A DNA stretch of 64,000 nucleotides from Micromonospora gifhornensis (GCF_016863515.1 NZ_BOPA01000032.1:62001-126000), one strand, 5' to 3'; shown: positions 32,926 to 43,942, numbered from the stretch's first letter. The notes: a model not told the origin generated them from the letters alone. Numbers and translations are program-made.

Positions 32926-34128
32926 ATGCCCGATGAGCCACCCGCCTCGGTCGACGTCTGCATAGTCGGTGGTTGCGGCCGGGTGGGCCTGCCACTGGGC
33001 ATCGCGTTCGCCGCCCGCGGGCTCTCCGTCGTGCTGTACGACATCAACGCGGACGCCGTCGCCACGGTCAACTCGGCGACCCTGCCGTTCGCCGAAGCCG
33101 GGGCGGCCGAACCCCTGGCCGAGGCGGTGGCCGCCGGCCGGTTGCGGGCCACCACGGACCCGGCTGCCGTCGGCACCTCCGAGCATCTGGTGGTGGTGGT
33201 CGGCACCCCGGTCGACGAGCACCTGAACCCGGATCTGGGGGCCGTGCCGCGGGCGTTGGAACGCTGTGCGGAGCATCTGCGCGACGGGCAGTTGGTGGTG
33301 CTGCGCAGCACCGTCTATCCCGGGGTGACCGCGTTGACCGAGAAGTTGCTGGTCGGCCGGGGAGTGCAGGCGGATGTCGCCTTCTGCCCGGAGCGCATCG
33401 CCGAGGGGCATGCGATGACCGAGTTGTTCACGCTGCCGCAGATCGTGGCGGCGCGTACCCCGCAGTCGCTGGCTCGGGCGGAGAAGCTGTTCCGGCACCT
33501 GACCGACCGGATCGTCACGCTGACGCCGGAGGAGGCGGAGCTGGCGAAGCTGTTCACCAACACCTGGCGGTACATCAAGTTCGCCACCGCCAACCAGTTC
33601 TGGATGATGGCAAACGACTTCGGGCTGGACTTCGCCCGGATCCGGCATGCCGTCGCGTACGAGTATCCGCGCGCCGCCGACCTGCCGATGCCCGGGTTCG
33701 CGGCCGGGCCGTGCCTGTTCAAGGACACCATGCAGCTGGCCGCGTTCAACCGGAACAACTTCGTGCTCGGCCACTCGGCGATGCTGATCAACGAGGGTCT
33801 GCCGTTGTACCTGGTCTCCCGGCTGGAGGACCGGTTCGACCTGGCCAACTCGACGGTGGGCATCCTCGGCATGGCCTTCAAGGGTGGCAGCGACGATCCC
33901 CGGGAGAGCCTGGCGTACAAGCTGCGCAAGATCCTGGCGTTGAAGACCCGAGAGACGCTCTGCACCGACCCGTACGTGGTCGACGAGCGTTTCGTCGACC
34001 TGGACGAGGTGCTGCGCCGGGCCGATCTGCTGGTGATCGCGGCCCCGCACGAGCAGTACGCCCGCCTGGACACCGACAAACCGGTGATCGACATGTGGGG
34101 TCTGACCGGGCAGGGGGTGCGGGTGTGA
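32926..34128 (+). CDS. UDP-sugar 6-dehydrogenase-type nucleotide-sugar dehydrogenase
   Basis: A 400-residue enzyme of the UDP-glucose/UDP-ManNAc dehydrogenase family, which oxidises the sugar C6 to a carboxylate in two NAD+-dependent steps. The N-terminal Rossmann fold reads VDVCIVGGCGRVGLPLGIAF, the catalytic thiol lies in GFAAGPCLFKDT, and the C-terminal domain has GILGMAFKGGSDDPRES. ELAKLFTNTWRYIKFATANQ is the central helix. The substrate is not determined. GTG of the glycosyltransferase overlaps its stop, so it heads a three-gene operon that probably supplies and attaches a sugar on an envelope glycan. Confidence 0.9.
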   Translation: MPDEPPASVDVCIVGGCGRVGLPLGIAFAARGLSVVLYDINADAVATVNSATLPFAEAGAAEPLAEAVAAGRLRATTDPAAVGTSEHLVVVVGTPVDEHLNPDLGAVPRALERCAEHLRDGQLVVLRSTVYPGVTALTEKLLVGRGVQADVAFCPERIAEGHAMTELFTLPQIVAARTPQSLARAEKLFRHLTDRIVTLTPEEAELAKLFTNTWRYIKFATANQFWMMANDFGLDFARIRHAVAYEYPRAADLPMPGFAAGPCLFKDTMQLAAFNRNNFVLGHSAMLINEGLPLYLVSRLEDRFDLANSTVGILGMAFKGGSDDPRESLAYKLRKILALKTRETLCTDPYVVDERFVDLDEVLRRADLLVIAAPHEQYARLDTDKPVIDMWGLTGQGVRV

Positions 34129-34904
34129 TCCCCCGGGTGTCGGTGATCGTGCCGGTCTACAACGAGGGCGCGGCGATCGTGCGCTGCCTGGAGCGGATGC
34201 TGCGGGAGATGCTGCTGCCGGCCGAGGTGCTCATCGTGCACGACATGCCGGAGGACACCACCGTCCCGTACGTCGAGCAGGCCGCCCGTACCGACCCTCG
34301 GGTGCGGGCGGTGCTCAACACGTACGGGCGGGGGCCGGCCAACGCGATCCGGTTCGGCATCGACGTGGCGCGGGCCCCGGTCGTGGTGGTGACGATGGCC
34401 GACGGCTGTGACGATCCCCGGCAGATCGACGAGTTGGCCCGGCTGGTGGACCGGGGCGTGGTGGTCGCCGCCGCCTCCCGGTACATGCCGGGCGGTCAGC
34501 AGGTGGGTGGGCCGAGGTTGAAGCGGCTGATGTCGCGCTGGGCGGGGCGCAGCCTCTACACCCTGGCGCGGGTGGGCACCCGGGACGCCACCAACAGCTT
34601 CAAGGCGTACGACACGGCCTTCGTCCGGGAGGTGGGCATCGAGTCGCGGACGGGTTTCGAGATCGGGTTGGAGTTGACCGCGAAGGCGACCCGGTTGCGG
34701 CTGCCGGTGGCGGAGATCCCGACGATCTGGCTGGACCGGCCGCTCGGGGAGTCCCACTTCGACCTGGGTCGGTTCCTCCCCGGGTACCTGCGCTGGTATC
34801 TGTTCGCCTACGGTCGACGGCTGAGCCGGGAGAAGCTGGCCGCCCGGATCCGACCGGCGGCGGTGCAGAGCGTCGGGTCCACCGAGTACGAGAAGACCGC
34901 ATAG
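34125..34904 (+). CDS. Family 2 glycosyltransferase
   Basis: A 259-residue GT-A fold transferase of the dolichol/polyprenol phosphate sugar synthase type. RVSVIVPVYNEGAAIVRCLE opens it, MADGCDDP carries the acidic metal/nucleotide site, and RYMPGGQQVGGPRLKRLMSR is typical of DPM1-like proteins. No membrane domain is present, so it probably works at the cytoplasmic membrane face, loading a sugar onto a lipid carrier. Its GTG overlaps the stop of the dehydrogenase gene (GTGA), and the epimerase gene follows after 8 bp with AGGAG overlapping the stop. Confidence 0.9.
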   Translation: MIPRVSVIVPVYNEGAAIVRCLERMLREMLLPAEVLIVHDMPEDTTVPYVEQAARTDPRVRAVLNTYGRGPANAIRFGIDVARAPVVVVTMADGCDDPRQIDELARLVDRGVVVAAASRYMPGGQQVGGPRLKRLMSRWAGRSLYTLARVGTRDATNSFKAYDTAFVREVGIESRTGFEIGLELTAKATRLRLPVAEIPTIWLDRPLGESHFDLGRFLPGYLRWYLFAYGRRLSREKLAARIRPAAVQSVGSTEYEKTA

Positions 34905-34912
34905 GAGCGCAC

Positions 34913-35938
34913 GTGGCGAAGGTCCTGGTAACTGGTTCGGCCGGCTTCATCGGCGGCTACCTGGTCGCGGAGCTGTTGGACCGGGGCCATGAGGTCGTCG
35001 GCGTGGACAACTTCTCCAAGTACGGCCCGGTCAGCCACAGCTACGACACCCATCCGCGGTTCCGGTTCGTCGAGGGCGACGCCCGTGACACCGACCTGTT
35101 GACCGAGCTGCTGGACGGTTGTGACCATCTGGTCGCCGGGGCGGCGATGATCGGTGGGATCTCCTACTTCCACGCGTACGCCTATGACCTGCTCGCCACC
35201 AACGAGCGGATCATGGCGGCGACCTGCGACGCGGCGCTGCGGGCGCACCGCGATGGCACGCTGCGCAAGGTCACCTACCTCTCCTCCTCGATGGTGTACG
35301 AGTCGACGGAGCACTGGCCGAGCCGGGAGGGTGACGAGCGGCGCATCCCGCCGCCGCTGTCGTCGTACGGGTTCCAGAAGCTGGCGGTGGAGTACTACGC
35401 CCGCGCCGCCTGGGAGCAGTACCAGTTGCCGTTCACGATCGTGCGGCCGTTCAACTGTGTGGGTGTGGGGGAGGGGCGGGCGCTGGGTCAGGCCGAGGTG
35501 CTCTCCGGCAACGTGAAGCTGGCCATGTCGCACGTGGTGCCCGACCTGGTGCAGAAGATCGTCAAGGGGCAGGATCCGCTGCACATCCTGGGCGAGGGCG
35601 ATCAGGTGCGGCACTACACCTATGGCGGTGACCTGGCTCGGGGCATCGCGACGGCGATCGAGCATCCGGCGGCCCACAACGAGGACTTCAACCTCTCCAC
35701 TGCCCGGTCGACCACAGTGCTGGAGTTGGCCGAGCTGATCTGGCACAAGATCAAGGGCGCGGAGGTGCCGTTCCGGTACGTCAGCGACGAGCCGTTCCGC
35801 TACGACGTCCGTAAGCGGGTGCCGGACACCACCAAGGCCGCCGAGGTGCTCGGCTTCACCGCCACCACATCCCTCGACACGATGCTCGACGAGGTAATCC
35901 CCTGGGTCACCGACGCCGTTCACGCCGGCCGCCTCTAG
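34913..35938 (+). CDS. NAD-dependent nucleotide-sugar epimerase/dehydratase
   Basis: A 341-residue extended SDR enzyme. KVLVTGSAGFIGGYLVAELL is the NAD-binding Rossmann motif; the catalytic triad is represented by LSSSMVYE (Ser) and YGFQK (Tyr, Lys). IVRPFNCVGVGEG and RHYTYGGDLARGI are substrate-domain segments. It probably epimerises or dehydrates the sugar nucleotide used by its neighbours; the exact reaction is not visible. It is the third gene of the sugar operon and ends directly at the second 57-bp hairpin repeat. Confidence 0.9.
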   Translation: MAKVLVTGSAGFIGGYLVAELLDRGHEVVGVDNFSKYGPVSHSYDTHPRFRFVEGDARDTDLLTELLDGCDHLVAGAAMIGGISYFHAYAYDLLATNERIMAATCDAALRAHRDGTLRKVTYLSSSMVYESTEHWPSREGDERRIPPPLSSYGFQKLAVEYYARAAWEQYQLPFTIVRPFNCVGVGEGRALGQAEVLSGNVKLAMSHVVPDLVQKIVKGQDPLHILGEGDQVRHYTYGGDLARGIATAIEHPAAHNEDFNLSTARSTTVLELAELIWHKIKGAEVPFRYVSDEPFRYDVRKRVPDTTKAAEVLGFTATTSLDTMLDEVIPWVTDAVHAGRL

Positions 35939-35995
35939 ATGCAAGCAAGGGCCCCCTGTTAACGCCTGCGGTAGAGCAGGGGTCCCTTCTTAACA
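35939..35995. repeat. 57-bp hairpin repeat, copy B (right edge of accessory block)
   Basis: Starts right after the TAG stop of the epimerase gene, in the same orientation as copy A (27654-27710) and with 44 of 57 bases identical. Two stem pairs have changed on both sides: CCCTTC/GAAGGG in copy A is CCCCTG/CAGGGG here. The preserved pairing supports a real selected hairpin, probably a terminator. The copies flank the 8.2 kb accessory block between pheT and argC. Confidence 0.8.
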
Positions 35996-36001
35996 CAGCA
36001 A

Positions 36002-36075
36002 GTATTCTCATACAGTCGACTGCATGAACTTGCAGCGCCAGTCTCGCTGCTGCTAACCTCCCTGCATAGTCATAC
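36002..36075 (+). promoter_or_regulatory. Promoter and probable ArgR operators upstream of argC
   Basis: A likely promoter is TTGCAG (36030-36035), 18 bp, TAACCT (36054-36059). Overlapping it are palindromes: GTAT-N4-ATAC at 36002-36013, CATACAGTCGACTGCATG at 36009-36026 (near-perfect), CTGCA-N6-TGCAG at 36020-36035, and TGCATAGTCATAC at 36063-36075. TGCAT/ATACA half-sites resemble ARG boxes bound by ArgR, which is encoded in the same operon, so arginine repression is expected. GGAGG at 36076-36080 is the argC ribosome binding site. Confidence 0.65.
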
Positions 36076-36085
36076 GGAGGTAGGC

Positions 36086-37087
36086 ATGGGAATCCGGGTC
36101 GCGGTCGCCGGTGCGAGTGGCTACGCGGGCGGTGAGTTGCTCCGCCTGCTCGCCGGGCATCCTGAGTTCGACCTGGTCACCGCCACCGCCCACAGCCAGG
36201 CGGGACAGCGCGTCGACAGCGTGCACCCGCAGCTCGTCGGGCTGGACCACACCTTCGCCGAGACCGTACCGGAGACGCTCGCCGAGGCCGACCTGGTCTT
36301 CCTGGCGCTGCCGCACGGCCAGTCGGCCGCCCTCGCCGCGCAGTTGCCCACCGAGGTCCGGGTGGTGGACCTCGGCGCGGACCACCGCCTCACCGACGGT
36401 GACGCCTGGGCCCGCTACTACGGCGGCCCGCACGCCGGCGCGTGGACCTACGGCCTGCCGGAGCTGCCCGGGCAGGCCGAGCGGATCGCCGCCGCCACCC
36501 GGGTAGCCAACACCGGCTGCTACGCCGCGACGATCACCCTGGCGCTCGCGCCGCTGATCGCCGCCGATGTCGCCGACCCGGCCGACGTGGTGGTCGTCGC
36601 CGCGTCCGGCACCTCCGGGGCCGGTCGGGCCGCCAAGACCCACCTGCTGGCCAGCGAGGTGATGGGCGACCTGTCGCCCTACAAGGTCGGCGCCCACCAG
36701 CACGTACCGGAGATCAAGCAGGCCACCGGGGCGACCGGCCTGTCCTTCACCCCGGTGCTCGCGCCGATGCCGCGCGGCATCCTGGCCACCGTGACGGCCC
36801 GGCCGACCGGCTCGGCGGACCCCCGGGCGGTGCTGGCGCAGGCGTACGCGGACAGCCCCTTCGTGCACCTGCTGCCCGAGGGCCGCTGGCCGCACACCGC
36901 CGCCACCCTGGGCAGCAACTCCTGCCACCTGCAGGCCACCGTCGACGTCGACTCCGGTCGGCTGATCGTGGTCGCCGCACTGGACAACCTGGGCAAGGGC
37001 GCCGCCGGTCAGGCGGTGCAGAACGCCAACCTGATGTTCGGCCTGCCCGAGACCACCGGCCTGTCCCCGCTGGGAGTGACGCCATGA
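36086..37087 (+). CDS. argC: N-acetyl-gamma-glutamyl-phosphate reductase
   Basis: A 333-residue NADPH-dependent enzyme for the third step of arginine synthesis. IRVAVAGASGYAGGELLRLL is the dinucleotide-binding motif, ANTGCYAATI holds the catalytic cysteine, and GKGAAGQAVQNANLMFG is the conserved C-terminal segment. The ATG follows GGAGG by 5 nt. First gene of argC-argJ-argB-argD-argF-argR-argH; the first four junctions are all ATGA overlaps. Confidence 0.97.
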   Translation: MGIRVAVAGASGYAGGELLRLLAGHPEFDLVTATAHSQAGQRVDSVHPQLVGLDHTFAETVPETLAEADLVFLALPHGQSAALAAQLPTEVRVVDLGADHRLTDGDAWARYYGGPHAGAWTYGLPELPGQAERIAAATRVANTGCYAATITLALAPLIAADVADPADVVVVAASGTSGAGRAAKTHLLASEVMGDLSPYKVGAHQHVPEIKQATGATGLSFTPVLAPMPRGILATVTARPTGSADPRAVLAQAYADSPFVHLLPEGRWPHTAATLGSNSCHLQATVDVDSGRLIVVAALDNLGKGAAGQAVQNANLMFGLPETTGLSPLGVTP

Positions 37088-38256
37088 CCGTCACCACACC
37101 TGCCGGGTTCCGGGCGGCCGGGGTCGCGGCCGGCCTCAAGAGCAGCGGCGCACCTGATGTCGCGGTGGTCGTCAACGACGGCCCGGAGATCGGGGTCGCC
37201 GGTGTGTTCACCAGCAACCGGGTCAAGGCCGCTCCGGTGGCATGGAGCGAGCAGGTGCTGCACGGCGGGCTGGTCCGGGCGGTGGTGCTCAACTCCGGCG
37301 GGGCGAACGCCTGCACCGGCCCGGCAGGCTTCCAGGACACCCACGCCACCGCCGAGCACGCCGCCGCCGCACTGACCGCGCTGCACCCCGACCAGCCGTT
37401 CGGCGCGGGTGAGGTGGCGATCTGCTCGACCGGCCTGATCGGCGAGCGGCTGCCGATGGACAAGCTCCTGCCGGGGGTCAGCGCCGCCATCGGGGGTCTG
37501 ACGGTCGACGGCGGGGACGCCGCCGCCGAGGCGATCATGACCACGGACACCCGGCCGAAGACCACGGTGATCTCCGGTGCCGGCTGGACCGTCGGCGGCA
37601 TGGCCAAGGGTGCCGGCATGCTCGCCCCGGCGATGGCCACCATGCTCTGCGTGCTGACCACCGACGCGGTCGCCGACCCGCAGACGCTCGACGCCGCGTT
37701 GCGCGCCGCCACCCGGGTCACCTTCGACCGGATCGACTCCGACGGCTGCATGTCCACGAACGACACAGTGTTGCTGCTGGCCAGCGGCGCGGCCGGGGTC
37801 ACGCCGAGCGCTGCGGAGTTGACCGCGGCGGTCACCGCCGCCTGCCACGACCTGGCCCAACAGTTGATCGCCGACGCCGAGGGCGCCACCAAGCAGATCG
37901 CCATCGAGGTCGTCGGTGCGGCCGACGAGGACGACGCGGTCGAGGTGGGCCGGTCGGTGGCCCGCAACAACCTGGTGAAGACCGCGCTGTTCGGCAACGA
38001 CCCGAACTGGGGTCGGATCCTCGCCGCCGTCGGCACCACCGCCGCCGAGTTCGAGCCGGACGCCGTCGACGTGGCCGTCAACGGGATCTGGGTCTGCCGG
38101 GGCGGGGCCGCCGCCGAGGACCGCTCGAAGGTCGACCTGACCGGCCGGGACGTCACCATCCGCATCGACCTGCACGCCGGCGTCACCGAGGCGACGGTGT
38201 GGACCAACGACCTGTCCCACGCGTACGTGCACGAGAACTCGGCCTACTCCACATGA
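37084..38256 (+). CDS. argJ: Ornithine acetyltransferase (bifunctional)
   Basis: A 390-residue Ntn-type enzyme that moves acetyl from N-acetylornithine to glutamate, making the acetyl cycle of arginine synthesis. KGAGMLAPAMATML includes the self-cleavage site, where Thr becomes the nucleophile of the beta chain. VNDGPEIGVAGVFTSNRVKAAPV and NDPNWGRILAAVG are family segments. The ATG overlaps the argC stop (ATGA). Confidence 0.96.
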   Translation: MTVTTPAGFRAAGVAAGLKSSGAPDVAVVVNDGPEIGVAGVFTSNRVKAAPVAWSEQVLHGGLVRAVVLNSGGANACTGPAGFQDTHATAEHAAAALTALHPDQPFGAGEVAICSTGLIGERLPMDKLLPGVSAAIGGLTVDGGDAAAEAIMTTDTRPKTTVISGAGWTVGGMAKGAGMLAPAMATMLCVLTTDAVADPQTLDAALRAATRVTFDRIDSDGCMSTNDTVLLLASGAAGVTPSAAELTAAVTAACHDLAQQLIADAEGATKQIAIEVVGAADEDDAVEVGRSVARNNLVKTALFGNDPNWGRILAAVGTTAAEFEPDAVDVAVNGIWVCRGGAAAEDRSKVDLTGRDVTIRIDLHAGVTEATVWTNDLSHAYVHENSAYST

Positions 38257-39190
38257 GCATGAACCTGAACTCGGATCTGACCCGCGCCCAGGCCAAAGCG
38301 GCCACCCTGATCGAGGCGCTGCCCTGGCTGGAGCGGTTCTCCGGCGCCACCGTGGTCGTCAAGTACGGCGGCAACGCCATGATCGACCCGGAGTTGCAGC
38401 AGGCCTTCGCCGCCGACATGGTGTTCCTGCGTCACGTCGGTCTCAAACCGGTCGTGGTGCACGGCGGCGGCCCGCAGATCTCGGCGATGCTCGGACGCCT
38501 CGGCATCGACAGCGAGTTCCGGGGCGGCCTGCGGGTGACCACGCCCGAGGCGATGGACGTGGTCCGGATGGTGCTTGTCGGCCAGGTCGGGCGGGAACTG
38601 GTCGGGCTGATCAACTCCCACGGCCCGCTCGCGGTCGGGCTCTCCGGCGAGGACGCCGGCCTGTTCACCGCGGTACGCCGCCCCGCGTACGTCGACGGGG
38701 AGGCGGTCGACGTCGGGCAGGTCGGCGACGTCGAGTCGGTGAACGCCTCCGCGGTGACGGACCTGATCGCGGCCGGCCGCATCCCGGTGATCTCCACCGT
38801 GGCGCCGGACGTCGACGGGGTGCTGCACAACCTCAACGCCGACACCGCCGCCGCCGCGCTCGCGATCGCGTTGCAGGCCCGCAAGCTGGTCGTGCTCACC
38901 GACGTACCCGGCCTCTACGCCAACTGGCCGGACACCTCCAGCCTGATCAGCGAGATCACCACCGACGATCTGGCGAAGCTGCTGCCGTCGCTGGAGTCGG
39001 GCATGGTCCCGAAGATGGAGGCCTGCCTGCGGGCGGTCAGCGGCGGAGTGCCGGCCGCGCACGTGGTGGACGGCCGGGTCGCCCACTCCACGCTGCTGGA
39101 AGTATTCACCTCGGAAGGTTTCGGAACCATGGTCGTGAGCGCGCCCAGCGAGGTTGCCGGCCCCGCGAACCAGGAAGGCTCGGTGGCGTC

Positions 39191-39194
<4 letters not shown>
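38253..39194 (+). CDS. argB: N-acetylglutamate kinase
   Basis: A 313-residue amino acid kinase, second step of the pathway. VVKYGGNAMIDPEL and VVHGGGPQISAML bind ATP and substrate. The extra N-terminal helix (about 1-30) is the kind found in hexameric, arginine-inhibited NAG kinases, so feedback inhibition is likely. It starts within the argJ stop codon (ATGA overlap), and its own stop overlaps argD. Confidence 0.96.
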
Positions 39195-41373
<2,179 letters not shown>

Positions 41374-41379
41374 GAGCCC

Positions 41380-41895
41380 ATGACGACACCGCTGACCCGT
41401 GCCGCCCGGCACGCCCGCATCGTCGAACTGATCCGTGACAAGGCGATCCGGTCGCAGACCGAACTCGCCGAACTGCTCGGCGACGAGGGCGTCCAGGTCA
41501 CCCAGGCCACCCTCTCCCGGGATCTGAAGGAACTCGGCGCCGTCACCGCCCGCGGCGGCGACGGACGCGCCGTGTACGTCATCCCGGAGGACGGGCACCG
41601 CCCGTTGCGCGACGCGGAGGCAGCCCCGGCCCGGCTGGTACGGCTGCTGCGCGAGTTGCTCAACGAGGTCGACTCCAGCGGCAACATCGCCGTGCTGCGT
41701 ACCCCACCGGGGGCCGCCCAGTACCTGGCCAGCGCGTTGGACCGGGCTGGCCTGCCGGAGGTCGTCGGCACCATCGCCGGCGACGACACCATCCTCGTCG
41801 TGGCCCGTGAGAGCGACGGCGGCGCCGCGCTCGGCGAACGGCTCGCCGGCTGGGCCCGCCGCGACGAGAACGTCGACGGGAGTGTCACACCATGA
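41380..41895 (+). CDS. argR: Arginine repressor ArgR
   Basis: A 171-residue repressor. The N-terminal winged helix (HARIVELIRDKAIRSQTELA and VTQATLSRDLKELG) binds ARG boxes; the C-terminal trimerisation domain contains GTIAGDDTILVV, the arginine-binding motif. It lies inside the operon it should control and probably binds the palindromes upstream of argC. Its stop overlaps the ATG of a 13-codon ORF leading to argH. Confidence 0.95.
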   Translation: MTTPLTRAARHARIVELIRDKAIRSQTELAELLGDEGVQVTQATLSRDLKELGAVTARGGDGRAVYVIPEDGHRPLRDAEAAPARLVRLLRELLNEVDSSGNIAVLRTPPGAAQYLASALDRAGLPEVVGTIAGDDTILVVARESDGGAALGERLAGWARRDENVDGSVTP

Positions 41896-41933
41896 ACGCT
41901 CGGTACGCCCGGTTGGATGAGGTGCCATCGTGA
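41892..41933 (+). CDS. 13-residue coupling ORF between argR and argH
   Basis: MNARYARLDEVPS. Its ATG overlaps the argR stop as ATGA, and its TGA overlaps the argH start as GTGA, so it bridges the gap precisely. GGGAG lies about 9 nt before the ATG. In mycobacteria argG stands between argR and argH; it is absent here. The mini-ORF may keep translational coupling after that loss, or act as a short arginine-containing leader (two CGG codons). Direct evidence is positional only. Confidence 0.45.
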   Translation: MNARYARLDEVPS

Positions 41934-43405
41934 CCACCAGAATGGGCGGGGTGGACGACAAGACCCTGACCGAGAACAGCACCGCAGCCAACCGGACGAG
42001 CCTGTGGGGTGGCCGGTTCGCCGGCGGCCCGTCGGAGGCGCTCGCCCGGTTGTCGGTGAGCGTCCAGTTCGACTGGCGACTGGCCCCGTACGACATTGCC
42101 GGTTCCCGGGCCCACGCCCGGGTGCTGGCCGGTGCGGGGCTGCTCGACCCGGATGAACTGGGCCGTATCCTCGCCGCCCTGGACGACCTGGAAGCCGCCT
42201 GCGCCTCGGGTGCCTTCCGGCCCACCGTCGACGACGAGGACGTGCACACCGCGCTGGAACGTGGCCTGCTGGAGCGTCTCGGCAGCCTCGGTGGCAAGCT
42301 GCGCGCCGGGCGGTCCCGCAACGACCAGGTCGCCACCGACCTGCGGCTCTACCTGCGTGACCACGCCCGCGGTGTGGCCGCCCGGCTGGTCGAGCTGGCC
42401 GAGGCGCTTGTCGAGCAGGCCGAGCGGCACGTCGACACCGCCGCGCCGGGCATGACCCACCTGCAGCACGCCCAGCCGGTCACCTTCGGCCACTGGCTGC
42501 TGGCCCACGTCCAGCCGCTGCTGCGGGACCTGGAGCGGCTGCGCGACTGGGACCACCGTGCCGCGGTCAGCCCGCTCGGTGCCGGCGCGTTGGCCGGTTC
42601 GGGCCTGCCGCTGGACCCGGTGGCGGTCTCCAAGGAGCTGGGCTTCCGGACCTCGTTCGCCAACTCGATGGACGCGGTCGCCGACCGGGACTTCGTCGCC
42701 GAGTTCCTCTTCATCACCGCGATGATCGGCGTGCACCTGTCCCGCCTCGGTGAGGAAGTGGTGCTCTGGACGTCGCAGGAGTTCGGCTGGGTCGAGCTGG
42801 ACGACGCCTTCGCCACCGGCTCGTCGATCATGCCGCAGAAGAAGAACGCGGACATCGCCGAGCTGGCCCGGGGCAAGTCCGGCCGGCTCGTCGGTGGGCT
42901 GGTCGCCGTACTGACCATGCTCAAGGGCCTGCCGATGACCTACGACCGGGACATGCAGGAGGACAAGGAGCCGGCCTTCGACGCGGTCGACACCCTGGAA
43001 CTGCTGCTGCCGGCCCTCGCCGGAATGATCTCCACCATGACGGTACGCGTCGACCGCCTGGTCGCCGCCGCACCCGTCGGCTTCTCGCTGGCCACCGAGG
43101 TGGCCGACTGGCTGGTCCGCAAGGGCGTGCCGTTCCGCGACGCCCACGAGATCACCGGCAAGCTGGTGGCGCTGTGCGCCGCCCGGGACTGCGCCCTCGA
43201 CGAGGTCTCCGACGACGACCTGGCCACCGTCAGCGAACACCTCGACCCGTCCGTACGCGACGTGCTGTCGGTCCGCTCGGCCCTGGCCGCCCGGATCACC
43301 CCCGGCTCCACCGGCCCCGGCCCGGTCGCCGACCAACTCGCCGCCGCCGCCGACCACCTCGCCACCTGGCGCGAGTGGGCCGCCGAAACCGTCGTCCCCC
43401 GCTGA
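41930..43405 (+). CDS. argH: Argininosuccinate lyase
   Basis: A 491-residue lyase that releases arginine and fumarate from argininosuccinate. Signature GSSIMPQKKNADIAEL is the flexible active-site loop; LWGGRFAGGPSE, RSRNDQVATDLRL and HLQHAQPVTFGHW are also present. The GTG at 41930 has GAGG upstream and overlaps the mini-ORF stop; the extra N-terminal about 25 residues are less conserved, and an internal start is possible. argG (argininosuccinate synthase), needed to supply its substrate, is not in this window. Confidence 0.95.
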   Translation: MTTRMGGVDDKTLTENSTAANRTSLWGGRFAGGPSEALARLSVSVQFDWRLAPYDIAGSRAHARVLAGAGLLDPDELGRILAALDDLEAACASGAFRPTVDDEDVHTALERGLLERLGSLGGKLRAGRSRNDQVATDLRLYLRDHARGVAARLVELAEALVEQAERHVDTAAPGMTHLQHAQPVTFGHWLLAHVQPLLRDLERLRDWDHRAAVSPLGAGALAGSGLPLDPVAVSKELGFRTSFANSMDAVADRDFVAEFLFITAMIGVHLSRLGEEVVLWTSQEFGWVELDDAFATGSSIMPQKKNADIAELARGKSGRLVGGLVAVLTMLKGLPMTYDRDMQEDKEPAFDAVDTLELLLPALAGMISTMTVRVDRLVAAAPVGFSLATEVADWLVRKGVPFRDAHEITGKLVALCAARDCALDEVSDDDLATVSEHLDPSVRDVLSVRSALAARITPGSTGPGPVADQLAAAADHLATWREWAAETVVPR

Positions 43406-43431
43406 GCCCGCTGCTCCCACGTGCGGTGCGT

Positions 43432-43491
43432 GCAACTTCGGGGAAGATGCTGCCTCCCGGTCCATCGGGACCGCATCTTCCCCGAACTTGC
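43432..43491. terminator. Bidirectional terminator after argH
   Basis: A long inverted repeat: 43432-43450 pairs with 43473-43491 over 19 bp with one C-C mismatch (core TTCGGGGAAGATGC with GCATCTTCCCCGAA). The loop carries a nested TCCCG/CGGGA stem. It lies 26 bp after argH and before the convergent minus-strand gene, ideal for terminating both. Confidence 0.8.
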
Positions 43492-43525
43492 TGCCGCCGT
43501 ATCGGCGGGGGCGGTCTTGGTTGGT

Positions 43526-43942
43526 TCAGGTGGCGGTTGGGGGTGGCGGGGTGCGGGCGGTGAGGCGGTCGTAGCGTTGCTTGGCGGCCTGGGCGCTGCC
43601 CAGGCCGAGGCCCTGGCCGATCGCCTGCCAGGTGAGGCCTCGGCTGCGGGCCAGGTGGAACAGGCCCGCCTCCATGGTGTCGATCTCCGCGCGCAGGTGC
43701 GGGAACAGAGCCAGCGCGGCGAGCAGGTCCGCCTCGTCCACCGGCTCCTCGCCCGGTTCCGGCTGAGCTGCCCCGCCGGCCAGCGCCAGGAGCACGGCGA
43801 TCGCCTCGTACGGGTCGGCAGCGTACGGGTTGGTGTGCCGTCGCCGCTGCTGTTCGCTGGCGGCGTGCCGTTCGGTGAGGCGTTGCAGCGCGGCGTAACT
43901 GCGGTGCGCCCGATCCTCGGATGTGGTGCTGGAGTCGGCCAT
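43526..43942 (-). CDS. Small HTH-type DNA-binding protein
   Basis: A 138-residue protein of unknown exact role. The N-terminal half has a basic, polar helix (HRSYAALQRLTERHAASEQQ); the C-terminal part (ARSRGLTWQAIGQGLGLGSAQAAKQRYDRL) looks like a sigma-region-4/helix-turn-helix reader. The ATG at 43942 is preceded by GGAG about 8 nt away. It may be a transcription regulator of its own or nearby genes; no operon partner is evident. Confidence 0.65.
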   Translation of the reverse strand: MADSSTTSEDRAHRSYAALQRLTERHAASEQQRRRHTNPYAADPYEAIAVLLALAGGAAQPEPGEEPVDEADLLAALALFPHLRAEIDTMEAGLFHLARSRGLTWQAIGQGLGLGSAQAAKQRYDRLTARTPPPPTAT

